A stretch of 64,000 nt of DNA from Streptomyces sp. CoH27. Its GTDB lineage: Bacteria > Actinomycetota > Actinomycetes > Streptomycetales > Streptomycetaceae. Location of the stretch: positions 80,603-144,602 of the forward strand of contig NZ_JAIQYY010000023.1 of NCBI RefSeq assembly GCF_020181035.1, written 5' to 3'. The translations under genes and the position numbers were made by a program. Positions 8,958-17,305 of this stretch are shown here, piece after piece; the first letter of the stretch is position 1, and each line of letters starts with the position of its first letter. Under the pieces are notes generated by a model. It worked only from the letters and a program-made list of their open reading frames with translations. It ran no database searches and was not told the origin of the DNA.

Positions 8958-10366
8958 TGTCGTCGGTGCCACGGCTGGTCATCGCCGCGCCCTCCTCGGG
9001 CAGCGGCAAGACCACCGTGGCCACGGGGCTGATGGCCGCGTTCGCCGCGCGGGGGCTCGCCGTGTCCCCGCACAAGGTCGGGCCGGACTACATCGACCCC
9101 GGGTACCACGCGCTCGCGACCGGGCGGGTCGGGCGGAACCTGGACGCCTACCTGTGCGGGCCGGAGCTGATCGCTCCGCTGTTCCTGCATGGGGCGCGGG
9201 GGTGCGACCTGGCCGTGGTCGAGGGTGTGATGGGGCTGTACGACGGGGCGGCGGGCGAAGGCGAGCTGGCCTCCACCGCGCATGTGGCCAAGCTGCTGGG
9301 CGCTCCGGTGGTGCTGGTGGTCGACGCGTCGTCGCAGTCCCGGTCCGTGGCCGCGCTGGTGCACGGATTCGCTTCCTGGGATCCGGGGGTGCGGGTCGGG
9401 GGTGTGATCCTCAACAAGGTCGGGTCCGACCGGCATGAGGAGTTGCTGCGGGAGGCGTTGGATTCGGCCGGCGTGCCGGTGCTGGGTGCCGTGCGGCGGG
9501 CTCAGCAGGTGGACACGCCTTCTCGGCACCTTGGGCTGGTGCCGGTCGCCGAGCGGGGCTCCGCCGCGGTCGAGGCCGTCGCCGCGATGGCTGCGCAGGT
9601 GTCCGCCGGCTGTGACCTGGCGGCGCTGGAGGCGCTGGCCCGTGCTGCCGGTCCCGTACCAGGGGGCTGCGACCCCTGGACCCCCGCCTCGCCCGCCCTC
9701 CACGCGACTCGCTCGGCCGGGAAGCGAGGGCAGGGCGGGCCCGAACCGTCGGCCGGGAATCCGGCCCCCGTCGTCGCCGTCGCCGGTGGGCCCGCCTTCA
9801 CCTTCTCCTACGCCGAGCACACCGAGCTGCTCGCCGCAGCCGGTGCCGACGTCGTCACCTTCGATCCCCTCCGTGACGAGCAACTGCCGGAAGGCACCGC
9901 AGGGTTGGTCATCGGTGGGGGGTTCCCCGAGGTGTACGCCGGTGAGCTGGCCGCCAACGAGCCGTTGCGCAAGGCCGTCGCGGAGCTGGCCCTCGGTGGC
10001 GCCCCCGTGGCCGCCGAATGTGCCGGACTGCTCTATCTCTGCCGGGAGTTGGACGGGCAGCCCATGTGCGGGGTGCTGGCTGCCACCGCGCGGATGACGC
10101 AGCGGCTGACGCTCGGTTACCGGGACGCCGTGGCCGTGGGGGACAGTGTGCTGGCCGTCGCCGGGACGCGGATGCGGGGGCACGAGTTCCATCGCACTGT
10201 TGTCGAGCCCGGCGCCGGGGCGGCTCCCGCCTGGGGAGTGCGGGCGCCCGTACGGCGGGTGGAAGGTTTCGTACAGCAGGGCGTGCACGCGAGTTATCTG
10301 CACACGCACTGGGCGGCCGAGCCCGGTGTGGCCCGTCGGTTCGTGGAGAGGTGCCGGACGTCATGA
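8951..10366 (+). CDS. cobB: Cobyrinic/hydrogenobyrinic acid a,c-diamide synthase
   Basis: Glutamine-dependent amidation of the a and c carboxylates of (hydrogeno)cobyrinic acid. The N-terminal dethiobiotin-synthetase-like ATPase has APSSGSGKTT at about residues 13-22. The C-terminal amidotransferase has the Cys in AAECAGLLYL near 357 and a terminal HTHW motif. The start is GTG 8951, GTG 8954 or ATG 8957, all overlapping cobO. Between the two domains (about residues 236-270, bases 9657-9765) lies a Pro/Gly-rich segment. Its DNA resembles the intergenic palindromic repeat at 18.35 kb, and it appears to have entered in frame. Confidence 0.94.
   Translation: MVMSSVPRLVIAAPSSGSGKTTVATGLMAAFAARGLAVSPHKVGPDYIDPGYHALATGRVGRNLDAYLCGPELIAPLFLHGARGCDLAVVEGVMGLYDGAAGEGELASTAHVAKLLGAPVVLVVDASSQSRSVAALVHGFASWDPGVRVGGVILNKVGSDRHEELLREALDSAGVPVLGAVRRAQQVDTPSRHLGLVPVAERGSAAVEAVAAMAAQVSAGCDLAALEALARAAGPVPGGCDPWTPASPALHATRSAGKRGQGGPEPSAGNPAPVVAVAGGPAFTFSYAEHTELLAAAGADVVTFDPLRDEQLPEGTAGLVIGGGFPEVYAGELAANEPLRKAVAELALGGAPVAAECAGLLYLCRELDGQPMCGVLAATARMTQRLTLGYRDAVAVGDSVLAVAGTRMRGHEFHRTVVEPGAGAAPAWGVRAPVRRVEGFVQQGVHASYLHTHWAAEPGVARRFVERCRTS
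9657..9765. repeat. Intergenic-type palindromic repeat inside cobB
   Basis: The bases agggggctgcgacccctgg, then cccgcctcgcccgccctcc, then a GC-rich arm pair, line up by eye with the intergenic element at 18370-18455 (ccaggggctccgcccctgg, cccgcctcgcccaccctcc, then gctcggctgcgctcgcgcg). Here the element is in frame and encodes a Pro/Gly/Ala-rich linker between the ATPase and amidotransferase domains of CobB. Identity was judged by eye only. Confidence 0.6.
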
Positions 10367-11094
10367 GCAGCAGGCTGGTCGGGGTCGGGGTGGGTCCTGG
10401 TGACCCGGAGCTGGTGACCGTCAAGGGGGTCAACGCCCTGCGCGCGGCCGATGTCGTCGTCGTACCCGTCATGGACACCGGTGAGCGGGGGCGGGCCGAG
10501 GCGACCGTGCTGCACTACGTGGGCGCGGAGAAGGTCGTCCGGGTGGTGTTCGCGCTGAACGAGCGGACCGACCGGGCGCGCCGGGAGGCCGCCTGGGACG
10601 CGGCGGGTGAGCGGGTCGCCGAGCTGCTGCGGCGGCACGGGTCCGTCGCCTTCGCCACCATCGGCGACCCCAATGTGTACTCGACGTTCACGTATCTCGC
10701 GCAGACCATCGTGGCGCTCGTGCCGGACGTGGTCGTCGAGACCGTGCCCGGGATCACCGCCATGCAGGATCTCGCGGCGCGCTCCGGTGCCGTGCTGACC
10801 GAGGGAACCGAGCCGCTGACCCTCGTACCGGTCACGGCCGGGTCCGCCGTGCTCAAGGACGCGCTGGCGGGGCCGGGGACGGTTGTCGCGTACAAGTTCG
10901 GGCGGCAGGCCGCCGAGGTCGCGGAGGCGCTCACGGAGACCGGGCGGCTGGCGGACGCCGTGTGGGGTTCGGCGCTGGGTCTGGCGGAGGAGTCGGTGCG
11001 GCCGGCCGCCGAGCTGGACGGGGAGCCGCTGCCGTACCTCTCCACGCTGATCGCGCCGCCGCGCCGGGACGGCGGACGGGGCGGGAAGCTGTGA
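10363..11094 (+). CDS. cobI: Precorrin-2 C20-methyltransferase
   Basis: SAM-dependent methylation of (cobalt-)precorrin-2 at C20, giving precorrin-3A. The 243-aa protein shows the uroporphyrin-III/corrin methyltransferase fold signatures GVGPGDPELVT at residues 8-18 and a GDPNVYST-type loop, and ends with a P/R-rich tail. ATG 10363 overlaps the cobB stop; the frame is open upstream, but that part lacks family similarity. It is the last gene of the first coupled run and converges on the ZIP transporter gene 33 bp away. Confidence 0.93.
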   Translation: MSSRLVGVGVGPGDPELVTVKGVNALRAADVVVVPVMDTGERGRAEATVLHYVGAEKVVRVVFALNERTDRARREAAWDAAGERVAELLRRHGSVAFATIGDPNVYSTFTYLAQTIVALVPDVVVETVPGITAMQDLAARSGAVLTEGTEPLTLVPVTAGSAVLKDALAGPGTVVAYKFGRQAAEVAEALTETGRLADAVWGSALGLAEESVRPAAELDGEPLPYLSTLIAPPRRDGGRGGKL

Positions 11095-11126
11095 CCCGCC
11101 CCCTCGGGGTGCGCGGTCCCGTCGGA

Positions 11127-11861
11127 TCAGCCGCCGGAGATGCCGACCACCAGCCAGACGAAGGCCGCGCCCGCCACCGTGCACAGCAGGGTGGAGCGCG
11201 CGGGGTGCTCGTGGTGGGCCTCGGGGAGGATCTCGGCGGCGGCGAGATAGAGCAGCGCGCCGCCGAAGAGGCCCAGGTAGCCGCCGAGCAGCGGTTCGGG
11301 GATGTGGAAGAAGACCGTCGACAGCGCGCCCAGCACCGGTGCGCAGGCGTCGGCCACCAGCATGGCCACGGCCCGGCGGCGGGCGTTGCCGTACAGGCTG
11401 GTGATGGTGAAGGTGTTGAAGCCGTCGGCGAAGTCGTGCGCGATCACGGCGAGCGCGACGGCCGCGCCCATGCCGCCGCCCACCTGGAAGGCGGCGCCGA
11501 TCGCCACGCCGTCCATGGCGCTGTGCCCCACCATCGCACCGGCCGCCGCCAGGCCCACCTCGGGCGCCCGGTGCCGGTGCCCCTCGGCTCCGCCGTGCGG
11601 GGCCTGCCGGGCGGCCAGGGTGCGTTCGACCAGATGGGCCAGCAGGAAGCCTGCCACGAACAGCAGCAGGGCGGCGGGTACGCCGAAGATCTCGCGGCCG
11701 GCGGCGTGCAGCGCCTCCGGGAGCAGGTCCAGGCCGACCACGCCCAGCATCAGTCCGCCGGCCAGGCCCAGGACCAGATGCCGACGGTCGGTCACCCGCT
11801 GTGCCGTCCAGCCGCCGGCCAGCGTCATCAGGAACGCGCCGAGCGCGACGAAGACCGCCAT
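11127..11861 (-). CDS. ZIP-family divalent metal transporter
   Basis: Polytopic membrane protein of 244 aa with about eight hydrophobic segments. It carries the two metal-site motifs of ZIP transporters in degenerate form: HSAMDGVAIG in the fourth and AHDFADGFNT in the fifth predicted helix. A His-containing loop (HGGAEGHRHRAPE) precedes them, as is common for ZIP metal-binding loops. It lies antisense within the cobalamin cluster, between cobI and cobM. Zinc is the usual family substrate. Cobalt uptake for corrin synthesis is an attractive inference from location, not shown by the sequence. Confidence 0.85.
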   Translation of the reverse strand: MAVFVALGAFLMTLAGGWTAQRVTDRRHLVLGLAGGLMLGVVGLDLLPEALHAAGREIFGVPAALLLFVAGFLLAHLVERTLAARQAPHGGAEGHRHRAPEVGLAAAGAMVGHSAMDGVAIGAAFQVGGGMGAAVALAVIAHDFADGFNTFTITSLYGNARRRAVAMLVADACAPVLGALSTVFFHIPEPLLGGYLGLFGGALLYLAAAEILPEAHHEHPARSTLLCTVAGAAFVWLVVGISGG

Positions 11862-11879
11862 AGGCCCTTGCTATCCGAT

Positions 11880-11910
11880 GGAGGCGCCTTCGCGCACATC
11901 CGGCGCCTCC
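11880..11910. promoter_or_regulatory. Perfect 9-bp inverted repeat between ZIP gene and cobM
   Basis: The arms GGAGGCGCC (11880-11888) and GGCGCCTCC (11902-11910) are perfectly complementary with a 13-nt loop. They lie 19 bp upstream of the ZIP ATG and 68 bp upstream of the cobM ATG. It could be an operator or an RNA hairpin. I see no B12 box here, so the second half of the cluster does not have its own recognisable cobalamin riboswitch. Confidence 0.5.
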
Positions 11911-11978
11911 CATATCGCCCTACACCCTGACATTTCGCTGCTCCCGCAGTGTGTTTTCCGTACGAGAGGACCTTTCCC

Positions 11979-12845
11979 ATGGCCGATGCCACTGCCGATG
12001 CCAAGGGCGACGCCACTGCCGATGCCAGGGGCGACGCCCCCGCCGGCAAGGTGACGTTCGTCGGTGCCGGCCCCGGCGCCGCCGATCTGCTGACGTTCCG
12101 CGCCGCGCGCGCGATCGCGGACGCGGACGTGGTGATCTGGGCGGCCAGCCTGGTCCAGGCGGAGGTGCTGGAGCACGCGCGCGCGGACGCGGAGATCCTG
12201 GACTCGGCGACCATGTCCCTGGAGGACGTCGTCGCCGTCTACCGGCGCGCCCGCGCCGAGGGCTTGAAGGTGGCCCGGATCCACTCCGGCGACCCGGCGC
12301 TGTGGGGCGGCACGCAGGAGCAGCTGGACCGGTGCGCCGAGATCGGGATCGCGACCGAGGTCGTCCCCGGTGTGTCGGCGTTCTCGGCCGTGGCCGCGCT
12401 CGCGCAGCGCGAGCTGACCATCCCCGAGGTGGCGCAGTCCGTCGTCCTCACCCGGCTGGGCGGCGGCAAGACGCCGATGCCGCCCGGCGAGGAGGTACGG
12501 GAGTTCGCCCGGCACGGTACGACGATGGCGATCTTCCTGTCGGCGGCGCGCAGCGGGCAGCTGGTGCGCGAGCTGCTGGAGGGCGGCTACCCGACGGACA
12601 CCCCCGTGGTCATCGCCTACCAGGCGACCTGGCCGGAGGAACTGCTCGTGAACTGCACGATCGGCACGCTGGAGGAGACGGTCAAGGAGCACAAGCTCTG
12701 GAAGCACACGCTCTTCCTGGTCGGCCCGGCGCTGGACGCGCACGGGACGCGGTCGCACCTGTACCACCCGGGGCACTTCCACGGCTACCGCAAGGCCGAC
12801 CCGGAGGCCCGGCGGGCCCTGCGCGAGCGGGGAGCGAGCAGTTGA
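11979..12845 (+). CDS. cobM: Precorrin-4 C11-methyltransferase
   Basis: SAM-dependent C11 methylation of precorrin-4 (cobalt-precorrin-4 if CbiF-like). The 288-aa protein has the methyltransferase loop VGAGPGAADLLT at residues 28-39, WAASLV, HSGDPALWG and a C-terminal HGYRK stretch. ATG 11979 is preceded by gagagga at 11964-11970. The first 25 residues are an unusual Ala/Asp-rich extension built from a 24-bp tandem repeat (two units, at about 11989-12036). Family members normally begin near the VTFVGAG motif. The stop overlaps the TTG start of cobL. Confidence 0.93.
   Translation: MADATADAKGDATADARGDAPAGKVTFVGAGPGAADLLTFRAARAIADADVVIWAASLVQAEVLEHARADAEILDSATMSLEDVVAVYRRARAEGLKVARIHSGDPALWGGTQEQLDRCAEIGIATEVVPGVSAFSAVAALAQRELTIPEVAQSVVLTRLGGGKTPMPPGEEVREFARHGTTMAIFLSAARSGQLVRELLEGGYPTDTPVVIAYQATWPEELLVNCTIGTLEETVKEHKLWKHTLFLVGPALDAHGTRSHLYHPGHFHGYRKADPEARRALRERGASS
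11989..12039. repeat. 24-bp tandem repeat encoding the CobM N-terminal extension
   Basis: Two near-identical 24-base units starting with gccactgccgatgcc and ending in gggcgac (one base differs: caag versus cagg) follow the cobM start. A partial unit precedes them. They encode ADATADAKGD-type acidic/alanine repeats that are not part of the methyltransferase fold. Confidence 0.7.
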
Positions 12846-14077
12846 TCACGGTCGTCGGCGCGGGGACCGGGGCGCCGGTTCCCGAGGACGCCGTGGCGGG
12901 GGCCGCGCTCGTCGTCGGCGGGCGGCGGCACCTGGACGCCGTACGGCTGCCCGAGGCGGCCGAGCGGATCGTCCTCGGGCCGCTGGCGCCCGCCCTGGAC
13001 ACGATCGCCGGGTACGTGGCGAAAGAGCTCCCGGTGCTCGTGCTGGCCTCCGGGGACCCCGGGTTCTTCGGGATCGTGCGGGCGCTGGCCGAGCGGTTCG
13101 GGGCCGGGCTGCTGGACGTGCGGCCCGGGGTGTCGTCCGTGGCGACGGCGTTCGCGCGGCTCGGGCTGCCCTGGGACGACGCGGTCGTGGTCAGCGCGCA
13201 CGGGCGGGAGCTGCGCACAGCCGTGAACGTCTGCCGGGCCCGGCCCAAGGTGGCCGTCCTCACCGGGCCGGGGGCCGGGCCCGCCGAGCTGGGCGCCGCG
13301 CTCACCGGGTGCGACCGGGTGCTGGTCGTGGCGAGCGCGCTCGGCGATCCGGCGCGCGAGCGCGTGGAGCGGGTGACGCCCGCCGAGGCGGCGGCCCGGG
13401 ACTGGGGTACGGCGGTGAGCGTGGTGCTGTGCCTGGACGAGGCGCGGGCGCTCGGCGCGGTGCGTACGGTCGCCGGGGTACCGGAGCAGCCCGGCCGGTG
13501 GGCGCTGGAGGAGTACGAGATCGCGCACCGGGACTCGATGATCACCAAGTTCGAGGTGCGTGCGCTGGCCCTGGCCCGGCTCGGGCCCCGGCTCGGCGAC
13601 CTGGTGTGGGATGTCGGCGCCGGGTCGGGCTCGGTGGCGGTGGAGTGCGCGCGGCTCGGCGCTGCCGTCGTCGCCGTCGAGAAGACCGGCGAGGGGGTCG
13701 GGCTGATCCGCGCCAACGCGGCCGCGCACGGCGTCGAGGTGGACGTGGTGCACGGGGCGGCACCGGACGCGCTGGCCGGACTGGACACCCCCGACGCCGT
13801 GTTCATCGGCGGCGGCGGGCGTGATCTTCCCGGCATCGTCGGCGCGTGCGCGCGGCGGGCGCGGCGGTCGGTCGTCGTCGCGATGGCGGCCCTGGACCGG
13901 GTGCCGACGGCACGCGAGGCGCTCGTGGCGGCCGGGTTCGCCTGTGGCGGGGTGCTGCTCCAGTCCTCGCGGCTGGCGCCGCTGCCGGGGAATGTGACCC
14001 GGCTCGCGGCGACCAATCCTGTGTTTCTGCTCTGGGGCGAGAGATTTCTGGCGTCTAGTGAAGGAGTTCCTCAGTGA
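12842..14077 (+). CDS. cobL: Precorrin-6Y C5,15-methyltransferase (decarboxylating), CbiE-CbiT fusion
   Basis: A bifunctional enzyme of 411 aa. The N-terminal CbiE half methylates C5. The C-terminal CbiT half methylates C15 and removes the acetate at C12. The CbiE start is ITVVGAGTGAP. The CbiT half shows the class I SAM-binding motif VWDVGAGSGSVA near residues 255-266. The chosen start is TTG 12842, which overlaps the cobM TGA and begins exactly at the family N-terminus. The frame is open far upstream, so a longer protein is formally possible but unlikely. The stop overlaps the GTG of the cbiG-cobJ gene. Confidence 0.9.
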   Translation: MITVVGAGTGAPVPEDAVAGAALVVGGRRHLDAVRLPEAAERIVLGPLAPALDTIAGYVAKELPVLVLASGDPGFFGIVRALAERFGAGLLDVRPGVSSVATAFARLGLPWDDAVVVSAHGRELRTAVNVCRARPKVAVLTGPGAGPAELGAALTGCDRVLVVASALGDPARERVERVTPAEAAARDWGTAVSVVLCLDEARALGAVRTVAGVPEQPGRWALEEYEIAHRDSMITKFEVRALALARLGPRLGDLVWDVGAGSGSVAVECARLGAAVVAVEKTGEGVGLIRANAAAHGVEVDVVHGAAPDALAGLDTPDAVFIGGGGRDLPGIVGACARRARRSVVVAMAALDRVPTAREALVAAGFACGGVLLQSSRLAPLPGNVTRLAATNPVFLLWGERFLASSEGVPQ

Positions 14078-15774
14078 TCGGCCTGATTTCCGCCACCGCG
14101 GCGGGGGCGGCGGCGCGCGACCGGCTGGCCGCGGCGTGGCCGTCGCGGACGCGGGTGTACGAGGGTCCCGTCGGGGAGGCGGTGCGGGCCGCGTTCGCGG
14201 AGTGCGAGCAGCTGGTGTGCTTCCTGGCGACGGGGGCGACCGTACGACTGCTCGCGCCGCTGCTCGGTGACAAGACGGCGGACCCGGGTGTGGTGTGCGT
14301 GGACGAGGGCGGCCGGTACGCCGTGTCGCTGGTCGGCGGACACGGCGGCGGCGCCAACGAACTCGCCCGCAAGGTGGGCGAGTTGCTGGGGGCGGAGCCC
14401 GTGGTGACGACCGCGACGGACTCCGTCGGGCTGCCGGGGCTGGACACGCTCGGGCTGCCGTACGAGGGTGCGGTGGCCGCGGTCTCGCGGGCGCTGCTGG
14501 ACGGCGAACCGGTCCGGCTGGAGGCGGAGTCGGCCTGGCCGCTGCCGCCGCTGCCGACGTCGGCGCAGGGCTCGTACACGATCAGGCTGACGGACCGGGC
14601 CGTCGAACCCGGCGAGCGCGAGGTACTGCTCCGGCCGCCGTCACTCGTGGTCGGAGTCGGCGCCTCCCAGGGGGCGCCGGCGCAGGAGGTGCTCGGGCTG
14701 GTCGAGGAGACGCTCGCGCAGGCGGGCCTCTCGGTCACGTCCGTCGCCGAACTGGCCACCGTGGACGCCAAGTCGGCGGAGCCGGGCATCGTGGCGGCCG
14801 CCGAGCGGCTGGGGGTGCCCCTGGTGACGTACTCCGCCGAGGAGCTGGCGGCCGTCGAGGTGCCCAACCCGTCGGACGCGCCGCTCGCGGCCGTCGGCAC
14901 TCCGTCCGTGGCGGAGGCCGCGGCCCTGGTCCGGGGCGGCGAACTCCTCGTACCGAAGCGGAAGTCCGTACGCGCCGACGGCCGGCCCGCCATGGCGACC
15001 TGTGCCGTGGTGCGGCGTCCGGCGCGCGGGCGGCTCGCGGTGGTCGGGCTCGGACCCGGCGCCCGGGACCTGCTCACCCCGCGTGCCACGGCCGAACTCC
15101 GGCGCGCTTCCGTGCTGGTGGGCCTCGACCAGTACGTCGACCAGATCCGCGATCTGCTGCGGCCGGGCACCCGGGTGCTGGAGTCCGGGCTCGGCGCCGA
15201 GGAGGAGCGGGCCCGTACGGCGGTCGCGGAGGCCCGCAAGGGGCACGCGGTGGCGCTGATCGGCAGCGGGGACGCGGGCGTGTACGCGATGGCGTCCCCC
15301 GCACTGGCCGAGGCGTCCGACGACATCGACGTGGTCGGGGTGCCCGGGGTGACGGCCGCGCTGGCCGCCGGGGCGATCCTCGGTGCGCCGCTGGGCCACG
15401 ACCATGTGTCCATCAGCCTGTCCGACCTGCACACGCCGTGGGAGGTCATCGAGCGGCGGGTGCGGGCGGCGGCCGAGGCGGACCTCGTCGTCACCTTCTA
15501 CAACCCGCGTTCGCGGGGCCGCGACTGGCAGCTGCCCAAGGCGCTCGCGATCCTCGCCGGGCACCGGGAGCCGACGACGCCCGTCGGTGTCGTACGCAAC
15601 GCGTCCCGGCCGGACGAGTCGAGCCGGGTGACCACCCTCGGCGCGCTCGATCCGGCGACGGTCGACATGATGACGGTCGTGACGGTGGGCAACACCGCGA
15701 CCCGGAACATCGCGGGGCGCATGGTGACCCCGCGCGGCTACCGCTGGCAGGCGTCGCAGGAGGAGGCCCGGTGA
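14074..15774 (+). CDS. CbiG-CobJ fusion: cobalt-precorrin 5A hydrolase / precorrin-3B C17-methyltransferase
   Basis: A 566-aa fusion. Residues 1 to about 315 match CbiG (N-terminal LISATAAG and LVGGHGGGANELA motifs, then the CobE/CbiG C-terminal domain with LGLVEETL). CbiG opens the ring-contraction lactone with loss of the C2 fragment in the cobalt-early route. From about residue 325 (GLGPGARDLL) to the end it is a CobJ/CbiH methyltransferase and ring-contraction enzyme with GSGDAGVYAMA, TFYNPRSRGRDWQ and RNASRPDE. The start is GTG 14074, overlapping the cobL stop, with aaggag at 14061-14066. The fusion is consistent with successive steps in one chain. Confidence 0.92.
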   Translation: MIGLISATAAGAAARDRLAAAWPSRTRVYEGPVGEAVRAAFAECEQLVCFLATGATVRLLAPLLGDKTADPGVVCVDEGGRYAVSLVGGHGGGANELARKVGELLGAEPVVTTATDSVGLPGLDTLGLPYEGAVAAVSRALLDGEPVRLEAESAWPLPPLPTSAQGSYTIRLTDRAVEPGEREVLLRPPSLVVGVGASQGAPAQEVLGLVEETLAQAGLSVTSVAELATVDAKSAEPGIVAAAERLGVPLVTYSAEELAAVEVPNPSDAPLAAVGTPSVAEAAALVRGGELLVPKRKSVRADGRPAMATCAVVRRPARGRLAVVGLGPGARDLLTPRATAELRRASVLVGLDQYVDQIRDLLRPGTRVLESGLGAEEERARTAVAEARKGHAVALIGSGDAGVYAMASPALAEASDDIDVVGVPGVTAALAAGAILGAPLGHDHVSISLSDLHTPWEVIERRVRAAAEADLVVTFYNPRSRGRDWQLPKALAILAGHREPTTPVGVVRNASRPDESSRVTTLGALDPATVDMMTVVTVGNTATRNIAGRMVTPRGYRWQASQEEAR

Positions 15775-16358
15775 ACCGTGTCGTCCACCCGATCGAGCAG
15801 GAGTCCTACCGGCGGCTGCGCGCCCGGCTGGACACCTCGCACTTCCCGCCGTTGACGAGGGCGGTGGTGGAGCGGGTCATCCACTCCGCCGCCGACCTGG
15901 ACTACGCCGGCGACCTCGTCATGGCCGAGAGCGACCTGGCGAAGGCCCATGCGGCGCTGCACGCCGGGGCGCCGGTCGTCGTCGACGTCGAGATGGTGGG
16001 CGCCGGGATCACCCGGCGCGAGACCGTCTGCCGGCTGAAGGACGCCGAGGCCGGCCCCGGCCTGACGCGTTCGGCGCACGCGATCCGGCTCGCCTACGAG
16101 CAGGTCGGCCCGGGTGCCCTCTGGGTGATCGGCAACGCGCCGACCGCCCTGGAGGAGCTGCTCACCCTGAACGCCTCCCCCGCGCTCGTCATCGGCCTGC
16201 CCGTCGGCTTCGTCGGGGCGGTCGAGTCCAAGGCCGCGCTCCGCGAGAGCGGGCTGCCCGCCGTGAGCAACGTGTCCGAGAAGGGCGGGTCGGCGGTGGC
16301 CGCCGCCGCGCTCAACGCCCTGCTGTACCACCCCACTTCATCCGAGGAGACCCCGTGA
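15771..16358 (+). CDS. cobH: Precorrin-8X methylmutase
   Basis: Moves the C11 methyl group to C12, converting precorrin-8X to hydrogenobyrinic acid. The protein is 195 aa, slightly short of the usual 210. It contains LVMAESDLAKA, VVDVEMVGAGI and GNAPTALEEL, the highly conserved CbiC/CobH blocks. GTG 15771 overlaps the cbiG-cobJ stop; the open frame upstream is not methylmutase-like. The stop overlaps the GTG of cbiX, continuing the coupled run. Confidence 0.93.
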   Translation: MNRVVHPIEQESYRRLRARLDTSHFPPLTRAVVERVIHSAADLDYAGDLVMAESDLAKAHAALHAGAPVVVDVEMVGAGITRRETVCRLKDAEAGPGLTRSAHAIRLAYEQVGPGALWVIGNAPTALEELLTLNASPALVIGLPVGFVGAVESKAALRESGLPAVSNVSEKGGSAVAAAALNALLYHPTSSEETP

Positions 16359-17305
16359 CCACCCCGCCGCCCGCCCTGCTCATCGCCGGTCACGGCACCC
16401 GGGACGAGGCCGGAGCCGAGGCGTTCCGCGACTTCGTCCGGGAGCTGGGCCGCCGCCACCCCGAACTGCCCGTCGCGGGCGGCTTCATCGAGCTGTCCCC
16501 GCCGCCGCTCGGCGAGGCCGTCGCCGAGCTGGTCGAGCGGGGGGTACGACGGTTCGCGGCGGTGCCGCTGATGCTGGTGTCCGCCGGGCACGCCAAGGGT
16601 GACATCCCGGCCGCGCTGGCCCGCGAGAAGGAACGGCACCCGGGGATCTCGTACGCCTACGGCCGTCCGCTGGGCCCGCACCCGGCGCTGCTGGGCGTGC
16701 TGGAGCGACGGCTGGACGAGGCGCTGGGCTCCTCCGGGCGGAGCCCCGAGGACCGGTCGGACGTGACCGTGCTGCTGGTCGGGCGCGGCTCGACCGACCC
16801 GGACGCCAACGCCGAGGTGTACAAGGCGGCCCGGCTGCTGTGGGAGGGGCGCGGGTACGCCGGTGTGGAGACGGCGTTCGTGTCGCTGGCGGCGCCGGAC
16901 GTGCCGAGCGGGCTGGACCGGTGCGTGCAGCTGGGGGCGAAGCGGATCGTCGTGCTCCCCTACTTCCTGTTCACCGGGATCCTGCCGGACCGGGTGCGGC
17001 AGCAGACCGAGGGCTGGGCGGCCGCGCACCCGGAGGTCGAGGTGCGCTCCGCCGAGGTCATCGGGCCCGAGCCGGAGCTGCTGGACCTGGTGATGGAGCG
17101 GTACACGGAGGCGGTCGAGGGCGATCTGCGGATGAACTGCGACTCGTGCGTGTACCGGATCGCGCTGCCGGGCTTCGAGGACAAGGTGGGGCTGCCGCAG
17201 CAGCCGCACTTCCACCCGGACGACGACGGGCACCACGGCCATGGACACGGGCACGGGCACGGGCAGCACCATCACGGGGGGCACTCGCACAGCCATGCAC
17301 ACTGA
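16355..17305 (+). CDS. cbiX: Sirohydrochlorin cobaltochelatase CbiX-type, His-rich tail
   Basis: Two tandem CbiX-like halves (316 aa): AGHGTRDEA at residues 10-18 and a second LLVGRGSTDP near 142. These enzymes put cobalt (or iron) into sirohydrochlorin early in the pathway. Near residue 260 is MNCDSC, the MXCXXC motif that carries a [4Fe-4S] centre in Bacillus megaterium CbiX. The last 30 residues are mostly His, Gly and Asp, a metal-storage or loading tail. The final 11 bases overlap the cobC start. Its presence beside cobN gives this cluster two cobalt-insertion candidates. Confidence 0.92.
   Translation: MTTPPPALLIAGHGTRDEAGAEAFRDFVRELGRRHPELPVAGGFIELSPPPLGEAVAELVERGVRRFAAVPLMLVSAGHAKGDIPAALAREKERHPGISYAYGRPLGPHPALLGVLERRLDEALGSSGRSPEDRSDVTVLLVGRGSTDPDANAEVYKAARLLWEGRGYAGVETAFVSLAAPDVPSGLDRCVQLGAKRIVVLPYFLFTGILPDRVRQQTEGWAAAHPEVEVRSAEVIGPEPELLDLVMERYTEAVEGDLRMNCDSCVYRIALPGFEDKVGLPQQPHFHPDDDGHHGHGHGHGHGQHHHGGHSHSHAH

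Noticed and set aside
9965..9972. TTGCGCAA octamer in cobB
   Set aside because: It lies in coding sequence and lacks the CGCAA half, so it is a chance match to the envelope palindrome.
11862..11978. Possible second cobalamin riboswitch ahead of cobM
   Set aside because: No B12 box or conserved core is present; only a hairpin is seen.
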